This document shows positions 53,029-62,197 of a stretch of DNA of 64,000 nucleotides, piece by piece (position 1 is the first letter of the stretch; every line of letters begins with the position of its first letter). Made by a program: the position numbers and the translations under genes. Source of the stretch: Lachnoclostridium sp. UBA7215 (GTDB lineage: Bacteria > Bacillota > Clostridia > Lachnospirales > Lachnospiraceae); assembly GCA_002490465.1 (NCBI GenBank), contig DKUB01000033.1, positions 62,001 through 126,000 of the forward strand, read 5' to 3'. The notes below the pieces were generated by a model. It was not told the DNA's origin and searched no databases. It saw only the letters and a list, made by a program, of their open reading frames with translations.

Positions 53029-54035
53029 ATTTTCCCTCCTTTCATAGATTGGTTCAGGGCACCTTCTCTCCTGCTCTCTAACAAGTTCTCCAAATCTCTG
53101 TAAGTCTCAATCTGATTTACTTCCCGGCGAAGTGCCGCACAGTGGGGATATCCTGCGGTATAAGCTGCAATATGGGCTCTCATTTCAAGCATCCCTCTCT
53201 TTTCTCCCTTTTCTTCTACCTGCCTGCGGGCATGGTGCAATATCATCCGGCATACCGTCTCAAAATCCGGTTTTCCCTCGTCTTGTCCCGTAGAAAGATA
53301 ATTTTTTATCCTGTGGAAAATCCACGGATTTCCCCTGGCAGCGCGGCCAATCATGACAGCATCACATCCGGTTTCAGACAACATCTTCACAGCCCTCTCC
53401 GGTGTTGTAATGTCACCATTTCCAATTACAGGAATCTTTACAGCATCTTTCACAGCTGTAATCACGTCCCAGTCCGCCTCTCCGCTGTAATACTCCTCCC
53501 TGGTTCTGCCATGAACGGCAATGGCAGACGCTCCGGCCTCCTCTAATGCCCTGGCCATCTCCACCGCCTGTACTTCTCCCCGGCGAAAGCCTTTGCGGAT
53601 CTTGACAGTAACCGGCTTCTCAATCGCCCGGACTGTTTTTCTTACAATTTCTGCCGCCAACGGGATATTCTGCATCAGGGCAGAACCCTCTTTGTTATTC
53701 ACAATCTTTGGAACCGGACATCCCATATTGATATCCAGAATATCAAAATTCCGGTACTCAATTCTCTTTGCCATCTCACTGATAATGTCCGGGTCTGAAC
53801 CGAAAAGCTGCAAAGAAACCGGGCGCTCCTGCTCCTCTATGTGTAAAATTTCCTCTGTGTTTTTATTATTATAGTATATTCCCTTGGCGCTGACCATTTC
53901 GGTACAGACCAGGTCAGCCCCCTGCTCTTTACATAAAAGCCGAAATGGCAGGTCTGTTACCCCTGCCATTGGCGCCAGAACAATGTTGCCCTCTAAAGTA
54001 ACATTTCCTATTTGCACTGGTTTCCATCCTATCAT
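53025..54035 (-). CDS. dusB: tRNA-dihydrouridine synthase (DusB-like)
   Basis: 336 residues, full length. FMN-binding barrel with the motifs LAPMAGVTDLPFRLL, NMGCPVPKIVNNKEGSAL (catalytic Cys) and KIRKGFRRG. It reduces uridines in the D-loop of tRNAs to dihydrouridine. The gene sits after coaX, spacing 27 nt, with a weak site, and overlaps the kinase gene. Odd grouping with a two-component system is common in this family of genomes but not informative for function. Confidence 0.93.
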   Translation of the reverse strand: MIGWKPVQIGNVTLEGNIVLAPMAGVTDLPFRLLCKEQGADLVCTEMVSAKGIYYNNKNTEEILHIEEQERPVSLQLFGSDPDIISEMAKRIEYRNFDILDINMGCPVPKIVNNKEGSALMQNIPLAAEIVRKTVRAIEKPVTVKIRKGFRRGEVQAVEMARALEEAGASAIAVHGRTREEYYSGEADWDVITAVKDAVKIPVIGNGDITTPERAVKMLSETGCDAVMIGRAARGNPWIFHRIKNYLSTGQDEGKPDFETVCRMILHHARRQVEEKGEKRGMLEMRAHIAAYTAGYPHCAALRREVNQIETYRDLENLLESRREGALNQSMKGGKI

Positions 54036-54062
54036 TTAAAAAATTCCCTGACGTGCTGTATC

Positions 54063-54833
54063 CTATGCCTTTGTGCGCTCATAAATCAAACGGGTCCCCT
54101 GCAGCGTCAGCTCCGAATCATATACATCTATCTTTTCTGTTCCCTCTGAAATAATCCGTCCAAGTCCCCCGGTTGCCACTACTTTCATATCAGCAAGGCC
54201 GGATTCTTCCCTGAACTTGTCAATAATATATTCTGTCTGTCCGATCGTACCATAAACAAGCCCTGCCTGCATACTGGTAATCGTTGTTTTCGCCATAATG
54301 GATTCTGGTTTAACTATCTCAATCTCCGGCAGCTTTGCCGCATTACTCCATAGAGCCTTTGCACTGATGCGGATTCCGGGAGCCGTCACACCCGCCACAA
54401 AAGAACCATCTTCTGTCACAAGGTCATAGGTTGTCGCCGTTCCATAATCAATGACCATAACCGGACCGCCATAAAGAAAATATGCCCCTACAGCATCTAC
54501 AATACGATCCGCCCCGACTTCCATCGGGTTTGTTGTGGCAATCTTAATACCTGTCTTTGTTCCCTGCCCGACAATAATCGGATCACAATGCAAATATTTT
54601 TTTATCCCGCTTGTCAGGGAATACATGATTTTAGGCACAACAGAACCGACAATAACATCCTCGATGTCCTGTGCAGATACATTCTGATGGGAAAGCTGCT
54701 CTTTAATCTGTACGCCAAATTCATCCGATGTCCGTGGCAGGCTCGTCGTTAAACGAAATTTGTGCAGGATCTTTTTTCCACGAAAAAGCCCAAATGTCAA
54801 ATTTGTATTTCCAATATCTATCGCTAACAGCAT
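54063..54833 (-). CDS. coaX: Type III pantothenate kinase
   Basis: 256 residues from the ATG at 54833 (GAGG 6 nt upstream); an ATG at 54845 with a 4-nt spacing overlaps the stop of the upstream gene (TAATG) and would add four residues. Motifs: LAIDIGNTNLTFGLF (ATP), GVGADRIVDAVGAY and VIDYGTATTYDLV. It phosphorylates pantothenate, the first step of CoA synthesis. Type III kinases need a monovalent cation and are not feedback-inhibited by CoA. Confidence 0.95.
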   Translation of the reverse strand: MLLAIDIGNTNLTFGLFRGKKILHKFRLTTSLPRTSDEFGVQIKEQLSHQNVSAQDIEDVIVGSVVPKIMYSLTSGIKKYLHCDPIIVGQGTKTGIKIATTNPMEVGADRIVDAVGAYFLYGGPVMVIDYGTATTYDLVTEDGSFVAGVTAPGIRISAKALWSNAAKLPEIEIVKPESIMAKTTITSMQAGLVYGTIGQTEYIIDKFREESGLADMKVVATGGLGRIISEGTEKIDVYDSELTLQGTRLIYERTKA

Positions 54834-54844
54834 ATTATTCCTCA

Positions 54845-55165
54845 TTATTCCTCGGCAATCATGAGTTTATAGTAAGTTTCCAGGTTCTCTAAAAGCTGTG
54901 CATAACGAACCTGATACTGCTTGATTTTCAGATGGCTCCCTATCTCATCATAAGCAAAATCATTCTCTTTCGCTGTGGAAGAAAGGTACAGGCATCCATC
55001 TTCATCAAATTCCATCGTAAATAATCCCCCGACATCCTCTGTCAATGTCACACACAGGATTTGCAGTTCCTCCTGAACCGGTTTCGGCAGTGAGGAAAAC
55101 CGGGGATTAAAATAATATTTTCTCTCATAGGCACTGCAGGCACATAAAACCTGTTCTTCGTTCAT
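54845..55165 (-). CDS. DUF6145-type protein
   Basis: 106 residues, soluble, with one or two Cys near the N-terminus (CACSAY) and a helical C-terminus. The pattern matches the DUF6145 family found in Lachnospiraceae; function unknown. Coupled to coaX by a 1-nt TAATG overlap and starts 18 nt after the citrate synthase stop. Confidence 0.65.
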   Translation of the reverse strand: MNEEQVLCACSAYERKYYFNPRFSSLPKPVQEELQILCVTLTEDVGGLFTMEFDEDGCLYLSSTAKENDFAYDEIGSHLKIKQYQVRYAQLLENLETYYKLMIAEE

Positions 55166-55183
55166 TCCCTCAATGTCCTCCGG

Positions 55184-56557
55184 TCACTCTCGCTCGCTCA
55201 TTGGTATATAAGGGCTATGTTTTGCCACCGCCTTATATGCAGGACGAATAATTTTCCCGGCATTGACAAGCTCTTCCAGACGGTGGGCACTCCATCCGGC
55301 AATACGCCCAATCGCGAACAATGGCGTATATAACTCAAGCGGAAGCCCCAGCATACTGTATACCAGGCCGCTGTAAAAATCAATATTGGCACTAACCCCT
55401 TTATAAATATGACGCTCATTGGCAATTACTTCCGGCGCCAGCCGCTCTACGGTATTATAAAGAGCAAATTCTTTCTGCATTCCCTTTTCTTCCGCCAGTT
55501 TTTTTACAAACTTGCGGAATGTCCTGGCACGCGGATCAGAAATAGAATAAACAGCATGGCCCATGCCATAAATCAACCCGGACTTATCAAAAGCATTTCG
55601 ATTTAATAATGCTGTAAGATACATTCTTACCTCATCCTCATCCTCCCAGTCTTTCAGATGTTTTTTCATATCTTCAAACATCATGGAAACCTTCTTGTTG
55701 GCTCCGCCGTGCCGCGGCCCTTTCAAAGAACCGAGCGCCGCAGAAATTGCCGCATAGGTGTCTGTTCCGGAAGATGTTACGACATGGTCCGTAAAGGTAG
55801 AATTATTACCACCTCCATGCTCTGCATGGAGCACAAGCGCAATGTCCAGTATTTTTGTCTCTAATGGTGTAAATTTACTGTCCGGCCGAAGCATATGTAA
55901 TATATTTTCTGCCGTAGAATATTCTGATTTCGGAGGATGCAGAAAAAAACTCTGCCCGCCGTGAAAATAACAGGCTGTCTGATAACCATAAACAGAAAAC
56001 ATGGGAAACAGCGCTACTAACTGCAGACACTGGCGGAGTACATTTTCTGTTGAAATGTCATCTGCACGGTCATCATAAGAATACAGGGTCAGCACACTTC
56101 TCCCCAGTGTATTCATCAAATCTGAACTTGGCGCTTTCATAATGATATCACGGACAAAACTGGTAGGAAGGTCATCCCTGTAATGTGCCAATATATCCTT
56201 TAAATCATCCAGTTCCTGCTGATTGGGAAGTTTCCCGAATAACAGAAGATATACCACTTCCTCATATCCAAAACGCTTTTCTGCCAGAAAGCCATCTACA
56301 ATTTCTTCAATATCAATTCCCTGATAATAGAGCTTGCCGTCACAGGGAACCATCTCATCATTGACCATCTTTTTGGAGCGGATCTCAGACACTTCCGTCA
56401 GGCCGGTCAAAACACCCTGACCATTTAAATCCCTGAGTCCTCTCTTTACTTCATATTTACCAAATAGCGTAGAGTCAATTGTGCTGCTTTCTTCACACAC
56501 CGTTGCCATCCTGTGTAACCAGTCACTTCTGTAGCCGGCATCTAAGTTGTTGCTCAT
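55184..56557 (-). CDS. Citrate synthase
   Basis: 457 residues. Active-site His motifs: HGGGNNSTFTDHVVTSSGTDTYAA and GHAVYSISDPRAR. It condenses oxaloacetate and acetyl-CoA into citrate. The length, about 20-30 residues beyond most bacterial enzymes, is due to an N-terminal extension. In an anaerobe it probably serves glutamate synthesis rather than a full cycle. A 2-methylcitrate synthase role cannot be excluded. Confidence 0.93.
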   Translation of the reverse strand: MSNNLDAGYRSDWLHRMATVCEESSTIDSTLFGKYEVKRGLRDLNGQGVLTGLTEVSEIRSKKMVNDEMVPCDGKLYYQGIDIEEIVDGFLAEKRFGYEEVVYLLLFGKLPNQQELDDLKDILAHYRDDLPTSFVRDIIMKAPSSDLMNTLGRSVLTLYSYDDRADDISTENVLRQCLQLVALFPMFSVYGYQTACYFHGGQSFFLHPPKSEYSTAENILHMLRPDSKFTPLETKILDIALVLHAEHGGGNNSTFTDHVVTSSGTDTYAAISAALGSLKGPRHGGANKKVSMMFEDMKKHLKDWEDEDEVRMYLTALLNRNAFDKSGLIYGMGHAVYSISDPRARTFRKFVKKLAEEKGMQKEFALYNTVERLAPEVIANERHIYKGVSANIDFYSGLVYSMLGLPLELYTPLFAIGRIAGWSAHRLEELVNAGKIIRPAYKAVAKHSPYIPMSERE

Positions 56558-56579
56558 ATTGGCTCCTTTCTATCCGTTA

Positions 56580-57563
56580 TTACAGAGTCGCATACATCAC
56601 CGCTTTTATTGTATGCATGCGGTTCTCCGCCTCACGGAATACAATATCCGCGTACTTCTCAAAAACCTCGTCTGTGACCTCCATCTCTGTCAGTCCATAT
56701 TTTTTGTGTATTTCTTCTCCAATTGTTGTTTTCAAATCGTGGAAAGCCGGAAGACAGTGCATAAACACAGCTCCCTCTTTTGCATTATCCATCACTTCGC
56801 TATTTATCTGGTATGGAGAGAGCGCACGAATGCGTTCTTCCCATACTTCATCCGGTTCCCCCATAGAAACCCAGACATCGGTATAGAGAACATCCGCTTC
56901 TTTCGTTCCTTCTTTTACATTATCCGTCAGCGTAATTGTTCCGCCACTGGCTGACGCATATTCCTGGCACTCCTTTACAAGTGCCTCATTCGGAAAATAT
57001 TCCTTCGGGGCACACGCTGTAAAATGCAGCCCCATTTTTGCACAGGCAACCATCAGGGAATTTCCCATATTATAACGGGCATCTCCCATATAAGTCAGTT
57101 TCCTTCCGGCCAGACTGCCAAACTGTTCCTCAATTGTCAGTAAATCAGCAAGCATCTGAGTCGGATGGTATTCATTTGTCAGTCCGTTCCAGACAGGAAC
57201 CCCGGCATACTTTGCCAGTTCCTCCACGATTTCCTGACCATAACCACGATACTCAATACCATCATACATCCTGCCGAGCACCCGTGCAGTATCTGCAATA
57301 CTCTCCTTTTTGCCAATCTGGGAACCGGTTGGATCCAGATATGTCACACCCATTCCCAAATCATGGGCCGCAACTTCAAAAGAACAGCGTGTACGGGTAC
57401 TGGTCTTCTCAAAAATGAGGGCTACATTTTTTCCCTCATAGGTTTTTTCAACAATACCTTTTTTCTTTTTATCTTTCAGCTCTTTTGACAAATCCAGTAA
57501 ATAACGGATTTCCTCCGGTGTAAAATCCTTTAACGTCAAAAAATGCCGTCCGTGTAAATTCAT
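56580..57563 (-). CDS. argF: Ornithine carbamoyltransferase
   Basis: 327 residues. The carbamoyl-phosphate motif STRTRCSFEVAAHDLG and ornithine-binding HCLPAFHD are intact. It makes citrulline from ornithine and carbamoyl phosphate (arginine synthesis), or the reverse in arginine breakdown if it is ArcB; no other arginine gene is next to it to decide. Gap of 22 nt to citrate synthase. Confidence 0.93.
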   Translation of the reverse strand: MNLHGRHFLTLKDFTPEEIRYLLDLSKELKDKKKKGIVEKTYEGKNVALIFEKTSTRTRCSFEVAAHDLGMGVTYLDPTGSQIGKKESIADTARVLGRMYDGIEYRGYGQEIVEELAKYAGVPVWNGLTNEYHPTQMLADLLTIEEQFGSLAGRKLTYMGDARYNMGNSLMVACAKMGLHFTACAPKEYFPNEALVKECQEYASASGGTITLTDNVKEGTKEADVLYTDVWVSMGEPDEVWEERIRALSPYQINSEVMDNAKEGAVFMHCLPAFHDLKTTIGEEIHKKYGLTEMEVTDEVFEKYADIVFREAENRMHTIKAVMYATL

Positions 57564-57584
57564 AATTACTCACTCTCTTTCCCG

Positions 57585-58559
57585 TTATGCCTGTTCTTTT
57601 GCCACCTCAACTAATGATTTAGCAAGCCCGGCCACACCTTGGATCTCAGATGGAATAATAATTTTGGTTGCCTTTCCATCTGCTGCCTTTTCAAAAGCAT
57701 CCAGGCTCTTTAATGTCAGAACAGCCTTGGATGGCGATGATTCATTCAAATATTGTATACCTTCAGCAGTAGCCTTTTGTACTGCCTGTATTGCCTGCGC
57801 TTTACCCTCAGCCTCACGGATCATCGCCTCTTTTTTCGCCTCTGCACGAAGGATGGCTGCCTCCTTCTCTGCCTCTGCCTCTAATATAGCTGATTCTTTC
57901 TTACCTTCTGCCACAAGTACCGTAGATTTTTTCTCTCCCTCTGCACGGAGAATTGATTCACGGCGCTCACGCTCCGCTTTCATCTGCTTCTCCATGGAAT
58001 CCTGAATCTCACGTGGCGGGATAATATTTTTTAATTCTACACGGTTCACCTTGATTCCCCACGGGTCCGTTGCCACATCAAGATTCGCACGCATATGGGT
58101 ATTAATGGTCTCACGTGATGTGAGCGTCTGGTCAAGCTCCATATCACCGATAATATTACGAAGTGTTGTTGCGGTAAGGTTTTCAATTGCCATAATCGGA
58201 TTTTCTACCCCATAAGTGAAAAGTTTGGGGTCTGTAATCTGAAAAAATACGACCGTATCAATCTGCATGGTAACGTTATCTTTTGTAATAACAGGCTGTG
58301 GCGGGAAATCCATAACCTGCTCCTTTAATAACACCTTTCTTGCCACTTTGTCAATAATCGGTACTTTAAAATGAATCCCTACATTCCATGTTGCCTGATA
58401 CCCTCCAAGACGTTCCACAATAAATGCATGCGCCTGCGGCACAATCTTTATACAGGATGCCAGCAGACACAGAATAATAACAATAATAGCTATTACGATA
58501 ATTGGCATCATAATCTCTACCCCAACTCCATCAGCTGAAAAAATAGTACTTTCTTTCAT
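57585..58559 (-). CDS. SPFH/band 7 (stomatin/QmcA-like) membrane protein
   Basis: 324 residues. One membrane anchor (about 18-42), then the SPFH domain (about 45-210: AHAFIVERLGGYQATWNVGIHFKVP) and an Ala/Glu/Lys-rich coiled coil (about 210-285: EGEKKSTVLVAEGKKESAILEAEAEKEAAIL in repeat units). It assembles into membrane microdomains and partners with NfeD proteins; the next upstream gene is such an NfeD. Start with GGAG. Confidence 0.92.
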   Translation of the reverse strand: MKESTIFSADGVGVEIMMPIIVIAIIVIILCLLASCIKIVPQAHAFIVERLGGYQATWNVGIHFKVPIIDKVARKVLLKEQVMDFPPQPVITKDNVTMQIDTVVFFQITDPKLFTYGVENPIMAIENLTATTLRNIIGDMELDQTLTSRETINTHMRANLDVATDPWGIKVNRVELKNIIPPREIQDSMEKQMKAERERRESILRAEGEKKSTVLVAEGKKESAILEAEAEKEAAILRAEAKKEAMIREAEGKAQAIQAVQKATAEGIQYLNESSPSKAVLTLKSLDAFEKAADGKATKIIIPSEIQGVAGLAKSLVEVAKEQA

Positions 58560-58574
58560 ATTTAATCTCCATTC

Positions 58575-58696
58575 TGGAGCGTATACGACGGGATGCCGTC
58601 AAAGCTTATTTGTGACGCTCCAGCACAAATAGCCATAGCGAACTATATTCGCATAGCGAACTCTATTCGCATTTCGAACTGCGTTCGCATTGTGAA
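58575..58696 (-). repeat. Cluster C: tandem 18-nt repeats and palindromes between nfeD and SPFH
   Basis: Three tandem units of about CATAGCGAACTATATTCG (58634-58651, 58652-58669, 58670-58687) and a partial fourth (58688-58696). Each folds as GCGAA...TTCGC. Upstream (toward the SPFH gene) are TGGAGCGT/ACGCTCCA (58575-58582 with 58615-58622), GACGG-GATG-CCGTC (58587-58600) and ATTTGTG/CACAAAT (58608-58630). They fill the 153-nt gap inside a probable two-gene operon. Confidence 0.8.
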
Positions 58697-58712
58697 AAAT
58701 TGCTTAATAGCT

Positions 58713-59144
58713 CTATTCACCTTTACTAACCATCAATTTGACGCCGGATACGGAATCAATCTTTACCCTCTCGCCAGCCTCAATCACAACGTTCTCTGTA
58801 CTGCGCGCCATCCATTCCACCTGATTCAGCATAACGCGTCCTATTTCCTTCTGATTATCAATCGTTTCCAGAACGGTCACCTGCTGCCCCACCAGCGCAT
58901 CTACATTCGTTTTTGTGCGGTTTTTATCTATCACCTTCATAGCAAATGGTCTGACCAGCAGCATAACCACTACAGATACAACACAAAACAACATAATCTG
59001 GAGCCACAACGGCGCACCAAATACCGAGGTAATTGCCGATACAACAGCACCAATACTAAACCATATGGTTGTCAGCCCCATGCTGAAAATTTCACAGATA
59101 AGCATAACAGCCACAACAATTAACCAAAATATCGTAGGTGTCAT
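58713..59144 (-). CDS. NfeD-family membrane protein
   Basis: 143 residues: membrane helices near 1-25 and 30-75 and a C-terminal OB-fold (about 85-143: ALVGQQVTVLETIDNQKEIGRVMLNQVEWMARS). Short NfeD proteins of this type partner with SPFH proteins. Located directly upstream of the SPFH gene. Role in membrane domain organisation is inferred from family knowledge. Confidence 0.85.
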   Translation of the reverse strand: MTPTIFWLIVVAVMLICEIFSMGLTTIWFSIGAVVSAITSVFGAPLWLQIMLFCVVSVVVMLLVRPFAMKVIDKNRTKTNVDALVGQQVTVLETIDNQKEIGRVMLNQVEWMARSTENVVIEAGERVKIDSVSGVKLMVSKGE

Positions 59145-59183
59145 TGACTCACTTCCTCTCTGTATACCAGTACATTATCTTAT

Positions 59184-59212
59184 ATCATACTAAAAAAATC
59201 GGATTTATGCAA
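59184..59212 (-). promoter_or_regulatory. Promoter of the nfeD-SPFH operon
   Basis: Minus strand TTGCAT (59207-59212), 17 bp, TATGAT (59184-59189), about 40 nt upstream of the start codon. The -35 overlaps the end of the TrmH-type gene. Confidence 0.65.
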
Positions 59213-59993
59213 TAGGCAACCTGCGATTTCTGCGAACCTCATACATAAGCAGAGCTGCACAGACGGCAGCATTCAGGGACTCTAATTCGCCCTCCATTGA
59301 AATCTTTACCAGACGGTCCGCCCTGGCGCTTATTTCATCCGAAAGACCATTCGCCTCATTTCCTATCAGAATTCCGGTTCTGCCCTCATAGGTTTCCTGC
59401 CTATACTCCACCTCTCCGGCAAGATGTGCTGCATATATGGTAAATCCCCTGGTTTTTAACAGTTCTACATCTGTAGTTAATTCGTCGCTGTACAAAAAAG
59501 GAACACGAAACAACGACCCCATAGTGGCCCGGATTGCCTTGGGATTATAAATATCTACACAACCCTTTCCGAGCAGGACACCGGACATCCCGGCCCCCTC
59601 TGCTGTCCGCATCATTGTTCCAAGATTGCCCGGGTCCTGAATGTTCTCCAGGATTAAGAGAGACGCCGTCTGACCTGTACATATTTCATCTAAGGTATAG
59701 TGCGGCATTTCTACAAGGGCAAGTACCCCTTGTGGTGATACTGTATCCGATAATTCCTGAAACAATCCCGAAGACAAAACCTGCACAGGCATATTGGATG
59801 AGAAAGGCTTTTCCTGCCACTGATCCAATGCCTCTTCGGATACATAGATATCCCTGGCAAGACCGTGCCTGACAGCCTCCTGTACCATCTTCCACCCCTC
59901 GATGGCAAAAAGTCCCTGTTCCCTGCGAAAACGCGCATTTTTTTTTATTTTTTTTATTTTTTTAATCTGTGCATTTGTGCTGCTTTCTATCAC
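59205..59993 (-). CDS. TrmH/SpoU-family RNA 2'-O-methyltransferase
   Basis: 262 residues. An N-terminal RNA-binding part is followed by the SPOUT domain with motifs LENIQDPGNLGTMMRTAEGAG, GILIGNEANGLS and MEGELESLNAAVCAALLMYE (trefoil knot). It methylates the ribose of rRNA or tRNA using SAM. Target unknown. It starts 6 nt after the trkA stop, so the two are co-transcribed. Confidence 0.93.
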   Translation of the reverse strand: MIESSTNAQIKKIKKIKKNARFRREQGLFAIEGWKMVQEAVRHGLARDIYVSEEALDQWQEKPFSSNMPVQVLSSGLFQELSDTVSPQGVLALVEMPHYTLDEICTGQTASLLILENIQDPGNLGTMMRTAEGAGMSGVLLGKGCVDIYNPKAIRATMGSLFRVPFLYSDELTTDVELLKTRGFTIYAAHLAGEVEYRQETYEGRTGILIGNEANGLSDEISARADRLVKISMEGELESLNAAVCAALLMYEVRRNRRLPIA

Positions 59994-59999
59994 GTTCTC

Positions 60000-60656
60000 T
60001 TACACCTCTTCACGCATTTTATTGATTTGCGTATTGTGTCCCAGAATAATCAGTATATCTTCTTCTTTTAGCTTTTCCGCCGGGTCCGGGTTGATGTTGA
60101 CTGACTCAAGTCCACGGATACCGATAACATTTACACCATACCGGGAACGGATATTCAGCTCTATCAGCGATTTACCAGCCCAGGACAGCGGCACATCAAA
60201 ATCTACAATGCTGTAGCGTTCGGATAATTCAATCGCCTCGAAATAATTATCATTCATAATTTGATTTCCCACACGGATTCCCATTTCCCTGTCCGGGAAA
60301 ATCACCTTATCTGCGCCAACTTTATGCATAATTCTGCCCTCTAGATTTGTTGCCGCTTTTGCCATAACAAATGGAACTCCCATCTCCTTAAGCTGCATAA
60401 TCACTAATACACTCGTCTCCAGTGACTGTCCAATCCCCACTATGGCGCCGTCATAATTGTGAATGCCTAACTGCTTTAAAGCAATAGGATTCGTTACATC
60501 GGTACAATTAGCATAAGTCACCTGTCCGGCAATTTCCTCAAGTTTTTTTTCGTCTTTGTCCACGACCATAACAGTAGCACCGGAGTTTGCCAGTGTCAAT
60601 GCTACATTGTTGCCAAAATGCCCCAGACCGATTACTACAAACTCTTTTTCTTTCAT
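60000..60656 (-). CDS. Potassium uptake regulatory protein (KtrA/TrkA-type)
   Basis: 218 residues. Rossmann RCK_N domain with GLGHFGNNVALTLANSGATVMVVDKDE (nucleotide-binding) and a TrkA_C domain (about 135-218). It forms a cytoplasmic octameric ring that gates the TrkH/KtrB channel-like subunit encoded upstream. Separated from it by the repeat cluster D. Response to ATP/ADP (or cyclic di-AMP through RCK_C) is known in the family. Confidence 0.93.
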   Translation of the reverse strand: MKEKEFVVIGLGHFGNNVALTLANSGATVMVVDKDEKKLEEIAGQVTYANCTDVTNPIALKQLGIHNYDGAIVGIGQSLETSVLVIMQLKEMGVPFVMAKAATNLEGRIMHKVGADKVIFPDREMGIRVGNQIMNDNYFEAIELSERYSIVDFDVPLSWAGKSLIELNIRSRYGVNVIGIRGLESVNINPDPAEKLKEEDILIILGHNTQINKMREEV

Positions 60657-60679
60657 CTATTCCTACCTCCATTTATATC

Positions 60680-60803
60680 ATAAAGCTCGCTGAAGCTCGC
60701 GCAGGTTATCAACCTCGCTTCGCTTCGGTTGGTAACAAATATATAAAGCTCGCTGAGGCTCGCGCAGGTTATCAACCTCGCTTTGCTTCGGTTGGTAACA
60801 AAT
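60680..60803 (-). repeat. Cluster D: two direct copies of a 61-nt palindrome-rich repeat
   Basis: Copy 1 (60680-60740) and copy 2 (60743-60803) differ at two positions. Each contains GGTTATCAACC and GGTTGGTAACA arms (a G-T containing stem) around a GCTTCG-rich loop, and GCTCGC repeats. They lie between trkH and trkA in one operon, about 20 nt from the trkA start site. Because the arms are short, a hairpin is likely in RNA. With two copies only, this is not a CRISPR array. Confidence 0.85.
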
Positions 60804-60804
60804 A

Positions 60805-62175
60805 TCAGCCAACTCCTACCCGTTCCTCCGGATAACGCACCAGATTAACATATCGTTTTGCGTTAAAAAACAAAGCCAGGGAAATCGGGCCGATTCGCCC
60901 CAGGTACATAGTAATGACAATAATAATCTGCCCTGCCATATTCAATTTTGCTGTAAAATCTCTCGAAAGCCCTACGGTTGCAATCGCGGAAGTTACTTCA
61001 TACAGACAGTCGATAAATTCTCCCGGCTGCACAATTATCAAAATAACGAGCGCCAGCAGCATGACACCGAAACTCACCATAAATATCGCGAGTGCGCGGC
61101 GCACAACATTTTCACTGACCCGCCTGCCAAATATCTCTGTATCATTTCTCCCACGGAGAATCGAGTATACGGTCAGCACCAGAATAGCTGCTGTTGTTGT
61201 TTTAATTCCCCCAGCTGTGCCAGACGGTGAACCTCCAATAAACATAAAAAAACAACACACAAACGCTGTTCCCTGTCTCAACGCAGATTGGGAAATGGTA
61301 AGAAACCCTGCTGTTCTCATTGTGACGGACTGAAAAAAAGATGCCATTATCTTCTCCCCAAAAGACAGAGGCCCCAATGTGCCGGGATTATCGTACTCCA
61401 TTGCCAAAACAAGGAGCGTTCCGGATAAAAGGAGAATAAGAGTAGATAACAGGACTATTTTGGTGTGCAGGGACAGATGATGAACCGCCTGCAAAAAGCC
61501 GCAGCAATTTTCCCTGCGATACTGAAACATAGCCAGAAGATTCCACCAGACGGGAAATCCAATCCCCCCTATAATAATTAATGCCGTTGTAGTAAAGTTT
61601 ATAACCGGGTTATTTACATATGGCGCCATACTGTCCGGGCCAATAATATCCATTCCCGCATTGCAAAAAGCCGAAATTGCATTAAAAATGCTTTTCCAGA
61701 TCCCGGCGGCACCAAATTCCGGTATCCACACCGTCATATAAAAAAGCGCGCCAAGCCCTTCAATTATACATGTTCCCTTTACTATCTTTTTTACCAGTAT
61801 AACAAGCCCCTGTATCGTATCCAGATTATAGGCATCGCGAATCAACAAACGGCCCTTTAACCCGATTCGCTTACGCAGGGCAACAAAAAACAGAATAGTA
61901 AATGTAATAACCCCAAGACCGCCTATCTGAGCCAACAGGGCAATAACTGCCTGTCCGAACACCGTCCAGTGAGAATATGTAGGAACCGTTACCAGCCCTG
62001 TTACGCAAACGGATGTTGTAGAAGTAAAAAGCGCATCCATTACACTGGTACTGTTCCCCTCCGTCGTAGAAAACGGCAGCAAAAGCAGCAGCGTTCCCAG
62101 GATAATAGCAGCAAGAAACCCCAGGGCAATTATGGCCGTCGTTGTCAAATCCCGTTTATGATGTCTATGACGCAT
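60805..62175 (-). CDS. TrkH/KtrB-type potassium uptake channel subunit
   Basis: 456 residues, about 8-10 helices with four pore-loop regions of the TrkH type (for example TSTTSVCVTGLVT, and SAFCNAGMD, MRTAGF, TSAIATVGLS). It conducts K+ (and Na+) inward and is gated by the TrkA-type subunit in the next gene. It starts 22 nt after the HAD gene stop. Confidence 0.93.
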   Translation of the reverse strand: MRHRHHKRDLTTTAIIALGFLAAIILGTLLLLLPFSTTEGNSTSVMDALFTSTTSVCVTGLVTVPTYSHWTVFGQAVIALLAQIGGLGVITFTILFFVALRKRIGLKGRLLIRDAYNLDTIQGLVILVKKIVKGTCIIEGLGALFYMTVWIPEFGAAGIWKSIFNAISAFCNAGMDIIGPDSMAPYVNNPVINFTTTALIIIGGIGFPVWWNLLAMFQYRRENCCGFLQAVHHLSLHTKIVLLSTLILLLSGTLLVLAMEYDNPGTLGPLSFGEKIMASFFQSVTMRTAGFLTISQSALRQGTAFVCCFFMFIGGSPSGTAGGIKTTTAAILVLTVYSILRGRNDTEIFGRRVSENVVRRALAIFMVSFGVMLLALVILIIVQPGEFIDCLYEVTSAIATVGLSRDFTAKLNMAGQIIIVITMYLGRIGPISLALFFNAKRYVNLVRYPEERVGVG

Positions 62176-62197
62176 ACGATTCTTCTCTCCTCCATAA

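Noticed and set aside
60680..60803. CRISPR array
   Set aside because: Only two repeats of 61 nt with a 2-nt spacing, no spacers and no cas genes.
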